The notes: generated by a model not told the origin, from the letters alone. 52,622 bases of DNA from Rhodococcus aetherivorans (GCF_011058165.1 NZ_JAALEG010000037.1:1-52622), one strand, 5' to 3'; shown: positions 1 through 8,146, counted from the first letter of the stretch. Numbers and translations: made by a program.

Positions 1-25
1 TCCCCTCCCCTCGGGCAGGGGGTCC

Positions 26-50
26 GCGCCGGGCGCGTGACGCCCGGCGC
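26..50. terminator. GC-rich hairpin, probable terminator
   Basis: Perfect 10-bp arms GCGCCGGGCG (26-35) and CGCCCGGCGC (41-50) enclose a 5-nt loop. There is no T-run, which is usual for actinobacterial terminators. It probably ends a gene outside the left edge. Confidence 0.5.
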
Positions 51-135
51 CACGTCCCGCCTACGGGGGGAGGGAGGTGGGACGCGGTGTCTGTGACGGC
101 CGATCGTCTCCGTCGGCCGGATGAAGCCAGGATAC

Positions 136-151
136 ATACCCGCTGGGGTAT
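136..151. promoter_or_regulatory. ATACCC-N4-GGGTAT dyad, candidate CsoR/CstR-type operator
   Basis: A perfect 6-bp inverted repeat, ATACCC-gctg-GGGTAT, lies about 175 bases before the VOC gene. C-tract/G-tract dyads flanked by TA are typical of operators bound by the CsoR/RcnR family of small metal or sulfur sensors. No such regulator is seen in the window, so the assignment rests on the motif alone. The target could be the VOC gene or a gene beyond the left edge. Confidence 0.35.
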
Positions 152-326
152 GGTCCATCGCCTCGGTGCGCTGAGCACCGGCCGCAGAGCATAGTTCCTC
201 GCACGGCTCTGCGCCGGGATTTCGGCGATCCCGGGCGGGCGATGAGTTTCCCGCTGCCGGGTGGTCTACCTGCTCGACACCCTCACCCGAGGTACCGTCC
301 GCCCGCTCACACGCAAGGAGTTGAAG

Positions 327-779
327 ATGTCCCGCATGCTCTTCGCCAACCTGGCCGTCAAGGATGTCGCCGCCACCCGCACGTTCTTCGACGCTCTCGG
401 CTTCACCTTCAACGAGATGTTCTGCGACGCCAACACCGCCTGCCTCGAGATCAACGAACAGACCTACGTGATGCTCCTCGAGGAGCCGCGCTTCCGCGAT
501 TTCATCACCGGCGACATCTGCGACACCGCCACGGCCCGTGAGGTGCTCATGAGCGTGTCCGCCGAGAGCCGCGACGAGGTCGACCGGCTCGTCGACGCCG
601 CGCTCGCCGCCGGTGGCAGCGACTGGATCACCGCCGGCTCGGAGGAGATGAAGACCGACTTCATGTACGGCCGGGCCTTCCGCGACCTCGACGGGCACGT
701 CTGGGAGGTCATGTGGATGGACGTCGAGGCCGCGGCCGCCGCGATGGGACCCCAGGCCGAGACGTCCGTGCAGACGTAG
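327..779 (+). CDS. VOC-family (glyoxalase/bleomycin-resistance fold) protein
   Basis: A 150-residue protein with the paired beta-alpha-beta-beta-beta layout of the vicinal oxygen chelate superfamily. The N-terminal module opens with 'FANLAVKDVAATRTFFDALGF', and the C-terminal module closes with 'FRDLDGHVWEVMWMD', the usual final strand of lactoylglutathione-lyase-like proteins. The start at 327 is chosen because AAGGAG lies 7 bases upstream; the longer in-frame opening from 261 lacks this and reads as non-coding. Substrate is unknown. It converges on the sigma-factor gene with a 9-bp gap. Small VOC proteins are often found beside ECF sigma genes with SnoaL-like tails, so a functional link is possible but unproven. 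Confidence 0.85.
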   Translation: MSRMLFANLAVKDVAATRTFFDALGFTFNEMFCDANTACLEINEQTYVMLLEEPRFRDFITGDICDTATAREVLMSVSAESRDEVDRLVDAALAAGGSDWITAGSEEMKTDFMYGRAFRDLDGHVWEVMWMDVEAAAAAMGPQAETSVQT

Positions 780-788
780 CGGCCGGCG

Positions 789-1784
789 TCAGGGGTGCTC
801 GGGCAGCCCGAACAGGGCGAACAGCTCGGTGTCGAAGAACACCGTCACATGCACCACCCGGTCGCCCACGACATCGAGCACCTGCAGCTGAAACGGATGG
901 TGCTGCCCGTCCTCGCCTCTCATGTAGAGGCCGAGGGCGGGCTGCCCGTTCGCCACCGTCGGCAGCAGAACCTGGTCTCCCGGCCCGCTCGCCGGGCAAT
1001 GCGTCCGGATGAGGGTCCCGATCGCCTCGGCGCCGCGGTACCAGCCCTCGAACGGCGGCATCTCCCAGACCGCCTCCTGGGTGAGCATCTCGACGATCGA
1101 ATCGATGTCGTACTTCTCGAACCCCTCGACCCAGCGCCGCACCAGCGCCTGCGCCTCCGGGCTCTCCGGCTCGACCAGATTCTCCTTCGTCACCTGCGCC
1201 TGCTGCAGCTGCGCGCGGGCCCGCTGGAGCAGGCTGTTCACCGCGGCCGTCGAGGTGTCCAGCGCGGTGGCCACCTCCGTCGCCCGCCACTGCAGCACGT
1301 CCCTCAGCAGCAGCACTGCCCGCTGCCGCGCCGACAGATGCTGCAGCGCCGCCACGAACGCCAGACGGATGGACTCGCGCGAGGTCACGATCGCCGCCGG
1401 GTCCGTCGGGTCGTCCGGCCGACCGTCGTCGCCGAGGGATCCGCCGGGAATCGGCTCGAGCCACGGCACTTCCCCGCGCTCGACGAGGTCGTCGACCGGA
1501 TCCGAACTCGGCGCCCCCAGCCCCGTCGGCAGCGGCCGGCGCGATCGGCCCTCCAGCGCGGTCAGGCACACGTTGGTCGCGATGCGGTGCAGCCACGTCC
1601 GCAGCGACGAGCGGCCGCCGAAGTTGGCGTAGCCGCGCCAGGCGCGCAGGTACGTCTCCTGCACGAGGTCCTCCGCGTCGTGGATCGAGCCACTCATCCG
1701 GTAACAGTGCGCCAGCAGCTCACGCCGGTACGGACCGGCGAGCGTCAGAAAGTCGTCCTGCGAATCGAGAACCTGCTCCGTCAT
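789..1784 (-). CDS. ECF RNA polymerase sigma factor with C-terminal SnoaL-like domain (SigG/TIGR02960-like)
   Basis: A 331-residue protein. Sigma region 2 spans about residues 20-60 ('LLAHCYRMSGSIHDAEDL', then 'RAWRGY' and 'RTWLHRIATNVCL'). Region 4 spans about 145-195 and contains 'LSARQRAVLLLRDVLQW' and the recognition helix near 'STAAVNSLLQRAR'. The last ~125 residues form an NTF2/SnoaL-like domain, which in this sigma class replaces a separate anti-sigma factor and modulates activity in cis. The layout matches the group containing mycobacterial SigG. The gene is transcribed away from the ABC1-kinase gene across a 168-bp intergenic region. No linked anti-sigma gene is visible. The ligand or stress sensed is unknown. 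Confidence 0.9.
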   Translation of the reverse strand: MTEQVLDSQDDFLTLAGPYRRELLAHCYRMSGSIHDAEDLVQETYLRAWRGYANFGGRSSLRTWLHRIATNVCLTALEGRSRRPLPTGLGAPSSDPVDDLVERGEVPWLEPIPGGSLGDDGRPDDPTDPAAIVTSRESIRLAFVAALQHLSARQRAVLLLRDVLQWRATEVATALDTSTAAVNSLLQRARAQLQQAQVTKENLVEPESPEAQALVRRWVEGFEKYDIDSIVEMLTQEAVWEMPPFEGWYRGAEAIGTLIRTHCPASGPGDQVLLPTVANGQPALGLYMRGEDGQHHPFQLQVLDVVGDRVVHVTVFFDTELFALFGLPEHP

Positions 1785-1952
1785 GGTGTGCCCCCGCCTG
1801 CCCGTCGGTCCGAAGTGCAGTTACGAGCGTGAGCGTAGCCCTGGGGGCCGACAGGAAACAGGGTCTCGAACTATCTGTGCACTCCGGGTACCGTCCAGTA
1901 ACTGCCCCCGGCCGACAGCCCCGCCGGCAGGCAGCAAGGACGAGGGGGACGC

Positions 1953-3353
1953 GTGCCCGACATCGCGCCACGACCGACAGGCCCGTACGCCGGGGGACCG
2001 CCCGCGTCGGCCCTGCACGTCGACATGCCCCCGCTCGAGCGTTTCGGTCTGCGCGAAGCCGGCCGCACGGTCGTCGTCGCCGTGGTGCTCGTCGTCAGCG
2101 TGCTGCTGAAGCTGCTGGCCTGGCCGCTGCGACCCGACGGGCGCGGCCCGGCCGACGCCGCCGCCGAGGGCACCGTCGACGCATTCGAGATCCTCGGCCC
2201 CACGTTCGTCAAGCTCGGCCAGCTCATGGCGTCGTCGTCCGGTGTGTTCCCCAAGCCGCTGGCCGACGCGTGCCTGCGCTGCCTGGACGACGTCGCGCCC
2301 GTCTCCGCGGACCAGGCCCGCGCCGTGATCGAGGAAGACCTCGGGCATCCCGTCGGCGAACTGTTCGCCCGGTTCGACGACCTGCCGCTGGCCGCCGCGT
2401 CCGTCGGCCAGGTGCACGCGTGCGTGCTGCACGACGGGCGGGAGGCGGTCGTGAAGGTGCAGCGGCCCGGCATCGCCCACCGCATGCTCATCGACCTGCG
2501 TGCGGCCTACCTCGGCGCGCGCCTGCTGCAGGCCTTCGAGTTCTTCCGCATCGCGAACGCCACCGCCATCATCCGCGACCTGCACTCGTCCACGATGACC
2601 GAACTCAACAGTGCGGTCGAGGCGGACCGGCAGAGCCGGTTCCGGGAGTGCATCGGCGCGTTCGGGGACAACACGGCCGTCACCACGCCGCAGGTGTACT
2701 GGGACTACTGCGGGCCGCGCGTGATCTGCATGGAACGCCTTCGCGGTGTGCCCATGGACCGCGTGCCCGCCGACGCCGGCATCGACACCCGCCTGCTCAT
2801 CCGCCGCGGGGTGAAGGTATGGATCGAATCGGTCGTCCTGCACGGGCCGTTCCACGGCGACGTGCACGCCGGGAACCTGTGGCTGCTCGACGACGGCCGC
2901 CTCGCCTTCCTGGACTTCGGCATCGTCGGCGAGCTGCCCGAGCACTGGCGCGCCATCCTGCGCGACCTGTTCCGCGCGACCGCCATCGACGGGGACTTCG
3001 CCCGCGTGGCGCAAGGCATCCGCGCACTCGGCTACACCAGCGGACTCGATGCCGACGACGCCGAGATCGGCCGGCAGGTGGCGCAGGCCCTCGCTCCGCT
3101 CCTCGGCCGCGACCTCGGACAGCTCCGGCTCAGCGAACTCATCGTCGCGCTGATCCGGCTCGGCAAGCAATGGGGGATCGCCAGCCCGGAGGAACTGGTG
3201 CTGTTCGGCAAGCAGCTCGGCTACTTCGAGCGCTACGCCACCGCCCTCGCCCCCGGCTGGGTCATCGGCCAGGACCTGTACCTGCTGCGCAACGTCTTCC
3301 CGGAGGAGGTGGCGCGCCGCGCCGGCGAGCAGGGGCTCGAGCTACCCGCGTAG
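1953..3353 (+). CDS. ABC1/AarF/UbiB-family atypical kinase-like protein
   Basis: A 466-residue protein starting at GTG 1953 behind a purine-rich AAGGACGAGGGGGA. A hydrophobic helix ('VVVAVVLVVSVLLKLLAWPL') at about residues 35-55 suggests membrane attachment. Family landmarks appear in order: 'FVKLGQLMASS' (KxGQ), 'AAASVGQVHAC' (the alanine-rich loop replacing the glycine loop), 'EAVVKVQRPG' (ATP lysine), 'MERLRGVPM', 'HGDVHAGNLW' (catalytic loop) and 'FLDFGI' (DFG). UbiB/Coq8 proteins support quinone or lipid metabolism through ATPase activity. In actinobacteria, which make menaquinone, the exact role is uncertain. The gene converges on the SDR gene across a repeat-bearing spacer. Confidence 0.88.
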   Translation: MPDIAPRPTGPYAGGPPASALHVDMPPLERFGLREAGRTVVVAVVLVVSVLLKLLAWPLRPDGRGPADAAAEGTVDAFEILGPTFVKLGQLMASSSGVFPKPLADACLRCLDDVAPVSADQARAVIEEDLGHPVGELFARFDDLPLAAASVGQVHACVLHDGREAVVKVQRPGIAHRMLIDLRAAYLGARLLQAFEFFRIANATAIIRDLHSSTMTELNSAVEADRQSRFRECIGAFGDNTAVTTPQVYWDYCGPRVICMERLRGVPMDRVPADAGIDTRLLIRRGVKVWIESVVLHGPFHGDVHAGNLWLLDDGRLAFLDFGIVGELPEHWRAILRDLFRATAIDGDFARVAQGIRALGYTSGLDADDAEIGRQVAQALAPLLGRDLGQLRLSELIVALIRLGKQWGIASPEELVLFGKQLGYFERYATALAPGWVIGQDLYLLRNVFPEEVARRAGEQGLELPA

Positions 3354-3382
3354 CGCGGGCGCGGGCGCGGGGGGCGCGGGGG

Positions 3383-3435
3383 CGAGCGAATGTATCGTTC
3401 AGCTCCTCACGTCGACAGCATGGTCCATTCGCTCG
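3383..3435. terminator. Inverted repeat between convergent genes; carries a 14-mer shared with 25861-25911
   Basis: Arms CGAGCGAATG (3383-3392) and CATTCGCTCG (3426-3435) are perfect 10-bp complements separated by 33 bases. They lie between the convergent ABC1 and SDR genes, so a two-way terminator is the simplest reading. The 14-mer GAGCGAATGTATCG (3384-3397) recurs exactly at 25861-25874 and, inverted, at 25898-25911, again between convergent genes. Confidence 0.6.
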
Positions 3436-3480
3436 GTTCGAGCCGGAGCGGCCCGACGGGTGCGGAGTGCGCCGGGCGCG

Positions 3481-4179
3481 TCAGCCCACATGCGTGACGG
3501 GTATCGAAGCCCCGGTGACGGCGGCGCCGTCGTCGGAGAGCAGGAACCGGATCACGCGCGCGATCTCGGCGGGCTGCGACCACGAGCGCCGGTTCGCGTC
3601 GGGCATCGCCGCCCGGTTCGCGGGCGTGTCGATGACGACGGGCAGCAGCGCGTTGACCCGGACGCCGTCGGCGGCGTACTCGACGGCCAGGGTCTCGACC
3701 AGTGCGGTCACGGCGGCCTTCGACGCGACGTAGGCGGCGCCCCCGGCGAACGGCCGCTTCGTCGCCGCGGTCGACATGCAGACCACCGACCCACCGCTGC
3801 CCGCGAGCAGGTGCGGCAGCGCCGCGCGGGTCACGGCGTAGGCGGTGCGCACGTTGAGATCCAGCTGGGCGTCGAGGACCTCGATCGGAGTCTCGTGCAC
3901 CCGCGGCCCCGAGGTGAACCCGCCCACCAGATTCACCACACCGAACAGGGGCGCGGATTCCTCGGCCGCCGCGAGCGAGACGGCCTGCCGCAGCTGCGCC
4001 TCGTCGGACAGGTCCGCCTCCACGAGATGCAGACGCGGATGGTCCGCGAGCCGGCCGAGTTCGGTACGAGCCACCCAGGGGACCACGACCCGCCAGCCGG
4101 TCTCGAGCAGATGCGTCGTGACGGCGGCACCGAGCCCGCCGGTGCCGCCGGTGACGAGCGCGGTCCGGATCGCGGTCAT
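3481..4179 (-). CDS. Short-chain dehydrogenase/reductase (SDR)
   Basis: A 232-residue classical SDR. The N-terminal nucleotide-binding motif 'VTGGTGGLG' sits at about residues 8-16, the strand-4 motif reads 'NLVGG' where NNAG is usual, the catalytic serine lies in 'VVCMSTAAT', and 'YVASKAA' supplies the catalytic Tyr and Lys. The start at 4179 is chosen because AGAGGA lies just upstream and the protein then begins a few residues before the Rossmann strand; the longer reading frame adds 35 unlikely residues. Substrate cannot be told from sequence. It converges on the ABC1 gene and lies downstream of thiD on the same strand, separated by a hairpin. Confidence 0.88.
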   Translation of the reverse strand: MTAIRTALVTGGTGGLGAAVTTHLLETGWRVVVPWVARTELGRLADHPRLHLVEADLSDEAQLRQAVSLAAAEESAPLFGVVNLVGGFTSGPRVHETPIEVLDAQLDLNVRTAYAVTRAALPHLLAGSGGSVVCMSTAATKRPFAGGAAYVASKAAVTALVETLAVEYAADGVRVNALLPVVIDTPANRAAMPDANRRSWSQPAEIARVIRFLLSDDGAAVTGASIPVTHVG

Positions 4180-4271
4180 GGGAATCCTCTCGGCCGAGCG
4201 GACGGATGCCCGTCCACGATAGGCGTCGGACGTGCCCGCGCATCGCGATACCGAGCCACACGCGCCGGTTC

Positions 4272-4309
4272 CGGACATCGACAACCGTCCCGGCGGTTGT
4301 CGATGTCCG
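4272..4309. terminator. Perfect 16-bp inverted repeat between thiD and the SDR gene
   Basis: CGGACATCGACAACCG (4272-4287) and CGGTTGTCGATGTCCG (4294-4309) are exact complements around a 6-nt loop. Placed 51 bases after the thiD stop and 93 bases before the SDR start, it could end thiD transcription or act as an operator for the SDR gene. The unusually long perfect arms and AT-containing stem fit either reading. Confidence 0.55.
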
Positions 4310-4359
4310 AAACATGCACTCCGATAGGCGAATCCGGATCGCCGACGGACGGGGTGGTC

Positions 4360-5172
4360 CTATGCCGTGCGCGACGCCGCGTACGCGCCCTGCCACACCG
4401 TGTCGAACGGCGTGTGCGCCCCGACCCGGCCCTCGATGCCGGCGGTGACGAAGTCCTTCGCCAGCGCGACGGCGGCGGGCACGTCGGCGCCCTTGGCGAG
4501 TTCGGCGGTCACGGCCGCGGCGAGCGTGCAGCCGGCGCCGGAGACCCGTTCCCGGCCGACCTTCGGCGCGGAGAACACGGTGACCTCCACACCGTCGAAG
4601 AGCACGTCGACGGCGTCGTCGCCGGCCAGCTCCACGCCGCCCTTGGCCAGGACGTACCGCGGGCCGAGGGCGTGGATGCGGCGGGCGGCCTCGACGAGGT
4701 CGTCGACGCTCTCGATGCGGTCCATCCCCGCCAGGGTGCGGGCCTCGAACAGGTTGGGGGTGACCACCGTGGCCAGGGGCAGCACGGCCTCGCGCAGCGC
4801 GTTGTCGGTGTCGAGCGCGGCGCCGGGCTCCTGACCCTTGCAGATCAGCACCGGGTCCAGGACGACGTGCCGCCACGACCGGCGACGCAGGCCCTCGGCG
4901 ACCACCTCGATGGTCGAGGGGGTGCCGAGCATGCCGATCTTGACGACGTCGAGGTCGTGGGCCGCGGTGGCGGCCTCGATCTGGTCCGCGATGACCTCGG
5001 GCGCGATCGGGACGAAGCGGTGCGACCAGTCGTTCCGCGGGTCGAACGAGACGATGCAGGTGGTGGTGCCGACGCCGTAGACGCCCAGCTCCTGGAATGT
5101 CTTCAGATCCACCTGCAACCCTGCGCCGCCGGTGGCTTCGGACCCGGCGATGACATAGGCGAGGTCGACCAC
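4360..5172 (-). CDS. thiD: Hydroxymethylpyrimidine/phosphomethylpyrimidine (or pyridoxine) kinase, ThiD/PdxK family
   Basis: A 270-residue ribokinase-fold kinase. It opens with 'VIAGSEATGGAGLQVDLKTF', the family substrate loop, and ends with the anion-hole motif 'VSGAGCTLAAAVTAEL', where the first residue pair reads GAGC rather than the commoner GTGC. ThiD phosphorylates HMP and HMP-P in thiamine synthesis; close relatives act on pyridoxine/pyridoxal, and the sequence alone does not fully separate them. The start is placed at GTG 5172 with GGAG 6 bases upstream, giving the usual family length. Upstream in-frame sequence is arginine-rich and reads as non-coding. Divergent from the YedK gene over 260 bp. 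Confidence 0.82.
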   Translation of the reverse strand: MVDLAYVIAGSEATGGAGLQVDLKTFQELGVYGVGTTTCIVSFDPRNDWSHRFVPIAPEVIADQIEAATAAHDLDVVKIGMLGTPSTIEVVAEGLRRRSWRHVVLDPVLICKGQEPGAALDTDNALREAVLPLATVVTPNLFEARTLAGMDRIESVDDLVEAARRIHALGPRYVLAKGGVELAGDDAVDVLFDGVEVTVFSAPKVGRERVSGAGCTLAAAVTAELAKGADVPAAVALAKDFVTAGIEGRVGAHTPFDTVWQGAYAASRTA

Positions 5173-5432
5173 GATGTACTCCAATCCGATGGGGGACAGA
5201 CTGCGTGCCGGACCCGGAAGGTACCGGCACGTCGGGGGAGACCGCGGCTGCCCGCGACGTCGTCGCCGGGTTCGCACGATCGGTCCCGGCACCAGGCTAG
5301 CGCGCCCGGCCGTGCGTCCCGGCCGGACGACCTGCGCCGATGACCGGCGTCACATACGGTCCGGCGCATGTCGGTGCGGTGCGGCACCATGGGAATCGAC
5401 CGGTCGAGGCACGACGACAGAAGGTGGGCGGC

Positions 5433-6140
5433 ATGTGCGGTCGGTATGCGAGCACGGTCACCGATCAGGAACTGCGCTCCCTGTTCGACGTGGTGGAGAC
5501 GGTGGGCGAGCCGCTGCCCCCGTCGTACAACGTCGCGCCGACGCAGACGGTGCGGGTGGTGCTCGAGCGCGCCCCGAAGGACGATCCGGGCGTGGAGGCG
5601 GTGCGTCAGCTCCGGTCCGCCCGGTGGGGGCTGGTGCCGTCGTGGGCCAAGGACCCGAAGATCGGCAACCGGCTGATCAATGCCCGCTGCGAGACGATCA
5701 CCGAGAAACCGTCGTTCAAGGCCGCGGCCGCCCGGCGACGGTGCATCCTGCCGGCCGACGGGTACTTCGAGTGGCAGAAGCGCGAGGACGGCACCAAGGT
5801 GCCGTACTTCCTGCACGGCGACGGCGTGCTCGGAATGGCCGGCCTGTACGAGCTGTGGCCGGATCCGAGCCTGCCGGACGACCATCCCGACAAGTGGCTG
5901 TGGACCGTCACGGTGCTGACGACGGAGGCCACCGACGCCGCCGGGCAGATCCACGAGCGGTGCCCGCTGGTGCTGCCGCCGTCCTTCCACGACGTGTGGC
6001 TCGATCCGGCCCTCACCGACCGCGACGACGTCGACGCGCTGATCGCCTCCGTCCCCGAACCCCACCTGGAGCCCTACGAGGTCGGCACCGCGGTCAACAA
6101 CCCTCGCAACAACCGCCCGGAACTGCTCGAGCCGGTGTGA
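5433..6140 (+). CDS. SOS response-associated protein, YedK/HMCES family (AP-site DNA-protein crosslinker)
   Basis: A 235-residue SRAP-domain protein. It begins MCGRY, so Met removal exposes Cys2, which in YedK/HMCES forms a thiazolidine crosslink to abasic sites in single-stranded DNA. The other conserved active-site residues are present: Asn33 in 'YNVAPTQ', Glu113 in 'YFEWQ' and His174 in 'HERCP'. ATG 5433 is fixed by the need for Cys at position 2, and the purine-rich AGAAGG lies upstream. No LexA box was recognised in the 260-bp divergent spacer. A hairpin terminator follows directly. Function is well supported by the motifs. Confidence 0.93.
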   Translation: MCGRYASTVTDQELRSLFDVVETVGEPLPPSYNVAPTQTVRVVLERAPKDDPGVEAVRQLRSARWGLVPSWAKDPKIGNRLINARCETITEKPSFKAAAARRRCILPADGYFEWQKREDGTKVPYFLHGDGVLGMAGLYELWPDPSLPDDHPDKWLWTVTVLTTEATDAAGQIHERCPLVLPPSFHDVWLDPALTDRDDVDALIASVPEPHLEPYEVGTAVNNPRNNRPELLEPV

Positions 6141-6145
6141 GTGGC

Positions 6146-6175
6146 GCAGGGCCACCGGGGCTCGGGTGGCCCTGC
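6146..6175. terminator. Hairpin terminator after the YedK gene
   Basis: GCAGGGCCACC (6146-6156) and GGTGGCCCTGC (6165-6175) are perfect 11-bp complements with an 8-nt loop, beginning 5 bases after the YedK stop codon. Confidence 0.75.
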
Positions 6176-6238
6176 CGTGGCGCGCCTCGCGATCCGAATC
6201 ACTTTCCATGAAGGGAGGATTCGCGGAATCGGGGGGCG

Positions 6239-6472
6239 ATGCTGTGGAACGCCGTGCCGACGGACGTGCCGACGGGTCTCGACCGGATCGCGTGCCCCGT
6301 CACCCTCGCGCAGGGCGTACTCGACGTCGTCGCCTCCGCGCAGACGGTGCGGTACGTCCCGCTGGTTCCCGGGGCCCGGTTCGTGCCGCTGCCGTGGGCC
6401 GGGCATGCGCCGCAGTGGGCTGTCCCCGAGGCGATCGTCGACCTGGTCCGGCGGGCCGCGGCGGAGGCATGA
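6239..6472 (+). pseudogene. C-terminal fragment of an alpha/beta hydrolase
   Basis: This 77-residue frame reads like the last quarter of an alpha/beta hydrolase. 'DRIACPVTLAQGVLDVVAS' resembles the strand-6/acid region, and 'RFVPLPWAGHAPQWAVPEAI' resembles the loop bearing the catalytic His. The lid, oxyanion residues and nucleophile elbow that should precede it are absent. A possible start at 6239 has purine-rich sequence in front, so a short protein might be made, but it could not be a hydrolase. It is most likely the remnant of a deletion. No full-length relative lies next to it. Confidence 0.65.
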
Positions 6473-6511
6473 TTCCGGCGAGCGGGTGCCGGCTGCACTT
6501 CCGCTGGTGGC

Positions 6512-7021
6512 TCAGCCGATCCGGACGCCGTCCGTGACGACCCAGATTCCGTCGGCGCTCTCCCGGACGGGCCGGCGCAGCTGGAGCACCACGATGCTGC
6601 CGTCCGCCCGGTTGGTCACCTCGACGGTGTGCGGGTCGGCCGCGCGTGCGTCGGTGTCGCTCCATCCGAATCGGTCCGCCACGAACGCCTGCGCGACGAG
6701 GGACGGATCCAGCCGCCACGGCTGGCTACCCTCGTCGACCGCGCGCTGAAGCGCTTCGGCCTGCTCCGGGGTGAGGTCTTCTCCGGGAAAGGACGACCCG
6801 GCCGGTGGCGTCGCGTCCTCGCTCGTCGCGGCCGGCGACGTCTCCGGCGAGGAGGACGCGGGGGCGCTCTCGGCCGTCGTCGCCGGTGCCGGTGCCGACG
6901 CGGGAACGGACGCGCTCATGGTCGATTGCGCACCCGGCGTGGTGTCGCCGTCGCCGCACGACGTGACCAATCCTACCGAGACGGCCACTGCAGCAACAGT
7001 TTTCCACAATCGTACCCGCAC
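6512..7021 (-). CDS. Secreted lipoprotein of unknown function
   Basis: A 169-residue protein with a lipoprotein signal peptide: basic start 'MRVRLWK', hydrophobic stretch, and lipobox 'LVTSC' with Cys at about residue 22. A Ser/Pro/Ala-rich linker of ~55 residues follows, then a ~90-residue soluble domain with 'DLTPEQAEALQRAVDEG', 'AFVADRFGW' and a terminal 'IWVVTDGVRIG'. The domain is not one I recognise; it is probably a small extracytoplasmic sensor or binding domain. GTG 7021 is preceded by GAGGAGGA, a strong ribosome site. It lies 21 bp downstream of the 7043-7381 gene on the same strand, so the two may be co-transcribed. Confidence 0.8.
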   Translation of the reverse strand: MRVRLWKTVAAVAVSVGLVTSCGDGDTTPGAQSTMSASVPASAPAPATTAESAPASSSPETSPAATSEDATPPAGSSFPGEDLTPEQAEALQRAVDEGSQPWRLDPSLVAQAFVADRFGWSDTDARAADPHTVEVTNRADGSIVVLQLRRPVRESADGIWVVTDGVRIG

Positions 7022-7042
7022 GGAATCCTCCTCGCGATCCGG

Positions 7043-7381
7043 TCACCGAGGCCGGGTGAACCGGAACTCCCACGGTTGCTGCCCGTTACCGGTCTGCACC
7101 CAGTGATCGTCCTCGATGTGCCGGAGCACCTCGGCGAGGCTTCGGTTCATCTCCGGCGCCCACGCCTCCTGCGGCGGGATGTCCCCCCACGTCCGGGGGA
7201 CCGGGAAGGTGGGACCGACATAGCGGCGTTCCTCGTCCACCCGGCCGACGAACCGCTTGTACGCGTTGCCGTACTGCGAACTCAGCGTCGCGAGCAGGGA
7301 GGCCCACCACGACGTGCCGCCCGCGTCCTCCAGCTCCACGGTCAGCGTCTCCGCGTCCCCGGTTCCCGAGCTCTCGCCCAT
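7043..7381 (-). CDS. Hypothetical protein, 112 residues
   Basis: A small acidic and aromatic-rich protein with no signal peptide or membrane segment. Visible features are 'TSWWASLLATLSSQYGNAYKRFVG', 'TFPVPRTWGDIPPQEAW' and a C-terminal 'EDDHWVQTGNGQQPWEFRF'. I do not recognise the family. The coding pattern is good, and GGGGAG lies 6 bases before ATG 7381. It directly precedes the lipoprotein gene on the same strand. Upstream, 210 bp separate it from the divergent DUF5709 gene. Confidence 0.7.
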   Translation of the reverse strand: MGESSGTGDAETLTVELEDAGGTSWWASLLATLSSQYGNAYKRFVGRVDEERRYVGPTFPVPRTWGDIPPQEAWAPEMNRSLAEVLRHIEDDHWVQTGNGQQPWEFRFTRPR

Positions 7382-7591
7382 GTCTACTCCCCACCTCGTC
7401 CTTCGCGGTGTCCGTCACCGGCGACGGGAGTCGACCTTTTCTCGCTCACCAGCCCCTCGATGTGCTGGAAGAGGTCGTTCTCGCCCATGGGAAGGCCCCC
7501 TCGCCGTGGTCGTGCCCCGGGCATAGACGGTATCCGGGGCAGACAAACCCGTCCGCGTTTCGCGGTCCCACGGCTCGGGTACCTCGCAGCC

Positions 7592-8050
7592 ATGAGTATC
7601 GAAGACGGTCCCGGCGACACGCTCAGCCCGAGCGAGGGCCTCGATTCCGACGAAGTCCGCAACGACGACGGCGACGAGGTCGTGGACCCGCCGGAGGGCT
7701 GGAGCGGGGCCGACCGGTTCGGCACCACGCAGCGGGAGGAGCAGGAAGGCGAGTCGCTGGACCAGCGCCTCGCCGAGGAGGAACCCGACGTGGCGCCCCC
7801 GGAGCCGCTCGAGCGGCCGGTTGCGGCCATGCCGGACGACGAGCTGACCGAGGACATCGTCGACGAGGTCTACGACGGCGGAGGCGACACAGCCGTCTAC
7901 GACGGCGGAGGCGACACAGCCGTCGTCGACGGCGGACGTAAGCACGCAGAGCTGGTCGAGGGTGTCATCGTCGAGGACTCGCGGGTCGATCGAGGTCAGA
8001 TCGGCGGCAGCCCCGAGGACGGCGAGTCCCTCTTCCCGGTGGTCGAGTGA
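7592..8050 (+). CDS. DUF5709-like acidic protein with internal nonapeptide repeat
   Basis: A 152-residue, strongly acidic protein. 'LDSDEVRNDDGDEVVDPPEGWSG' and 'DRFGTTQREEQEGESLDQRLAEEEPDV' match the actinobacterial DUF5709 pattern. The central part contains VYDGGGDTA twice and a partial third copy, encoded by an exact tandem DNA repeat. The end, 'GQIGGSPEDGESLFPVVE', is also typical. Function is unknown and the protein is predicted largely disordered. ATG 7592 is where family-like sequence begins; the frame is open much further upstream, but that part is arginine-rich and looks non-coding. Confidence 0.78.
   Translation: MSIEDGPGDTLSPSEGLDSDEVRNDDGDEVVDPPEGWSGADRFGTTQREEQEGESLDQRLAEEEPDVAPPEPLERPVAAMPDDELTEDIVDEVYDGGGDTAVYDGGGDTAVVDGGRKHAELVEGVIVEDSRVDRGQIGGSPEDGESLFPVVE
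7868..7921 (+). repeat. Two exact 27-bp tandem repeats inside the DUF5709 gene
   Basis: Copies at 7868-7894 and 7895-7921 are identical, each encoding VYDGGGDTA. A degenerate third unit beginning GTCGTCGACGGCGG follows. The unit is a multiple of three, so copy-number change would keep the frame. Confidence 0.92.
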
Positions 8051-8146
8051 GATGGGCGCCGCCGGTGACGCGCAGGTGCCGACACGGAGGCGGTCCTGCC
8101 GTGGTAGGGGTGTCCGGAAGAGCGATCGATGCAATGATCATTTGTC

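Larger units (their letters stand above)
1..326. other. Non-coding left flank
   Basis: No convincing gene is seen before the VOC gene. The stretch holds a strong hairpin at 26-50 and a short ATACCC/GGGTAT dyad at 136-151, both listed separately. Any gene these serve could lie beyond the left edge of the window. Confidence 0.5.

Noticed and set aside
7868-7921. CRISPR or satellite repeat
   Set aside because: Two in-frame copies inside a coding gene with no spacer.
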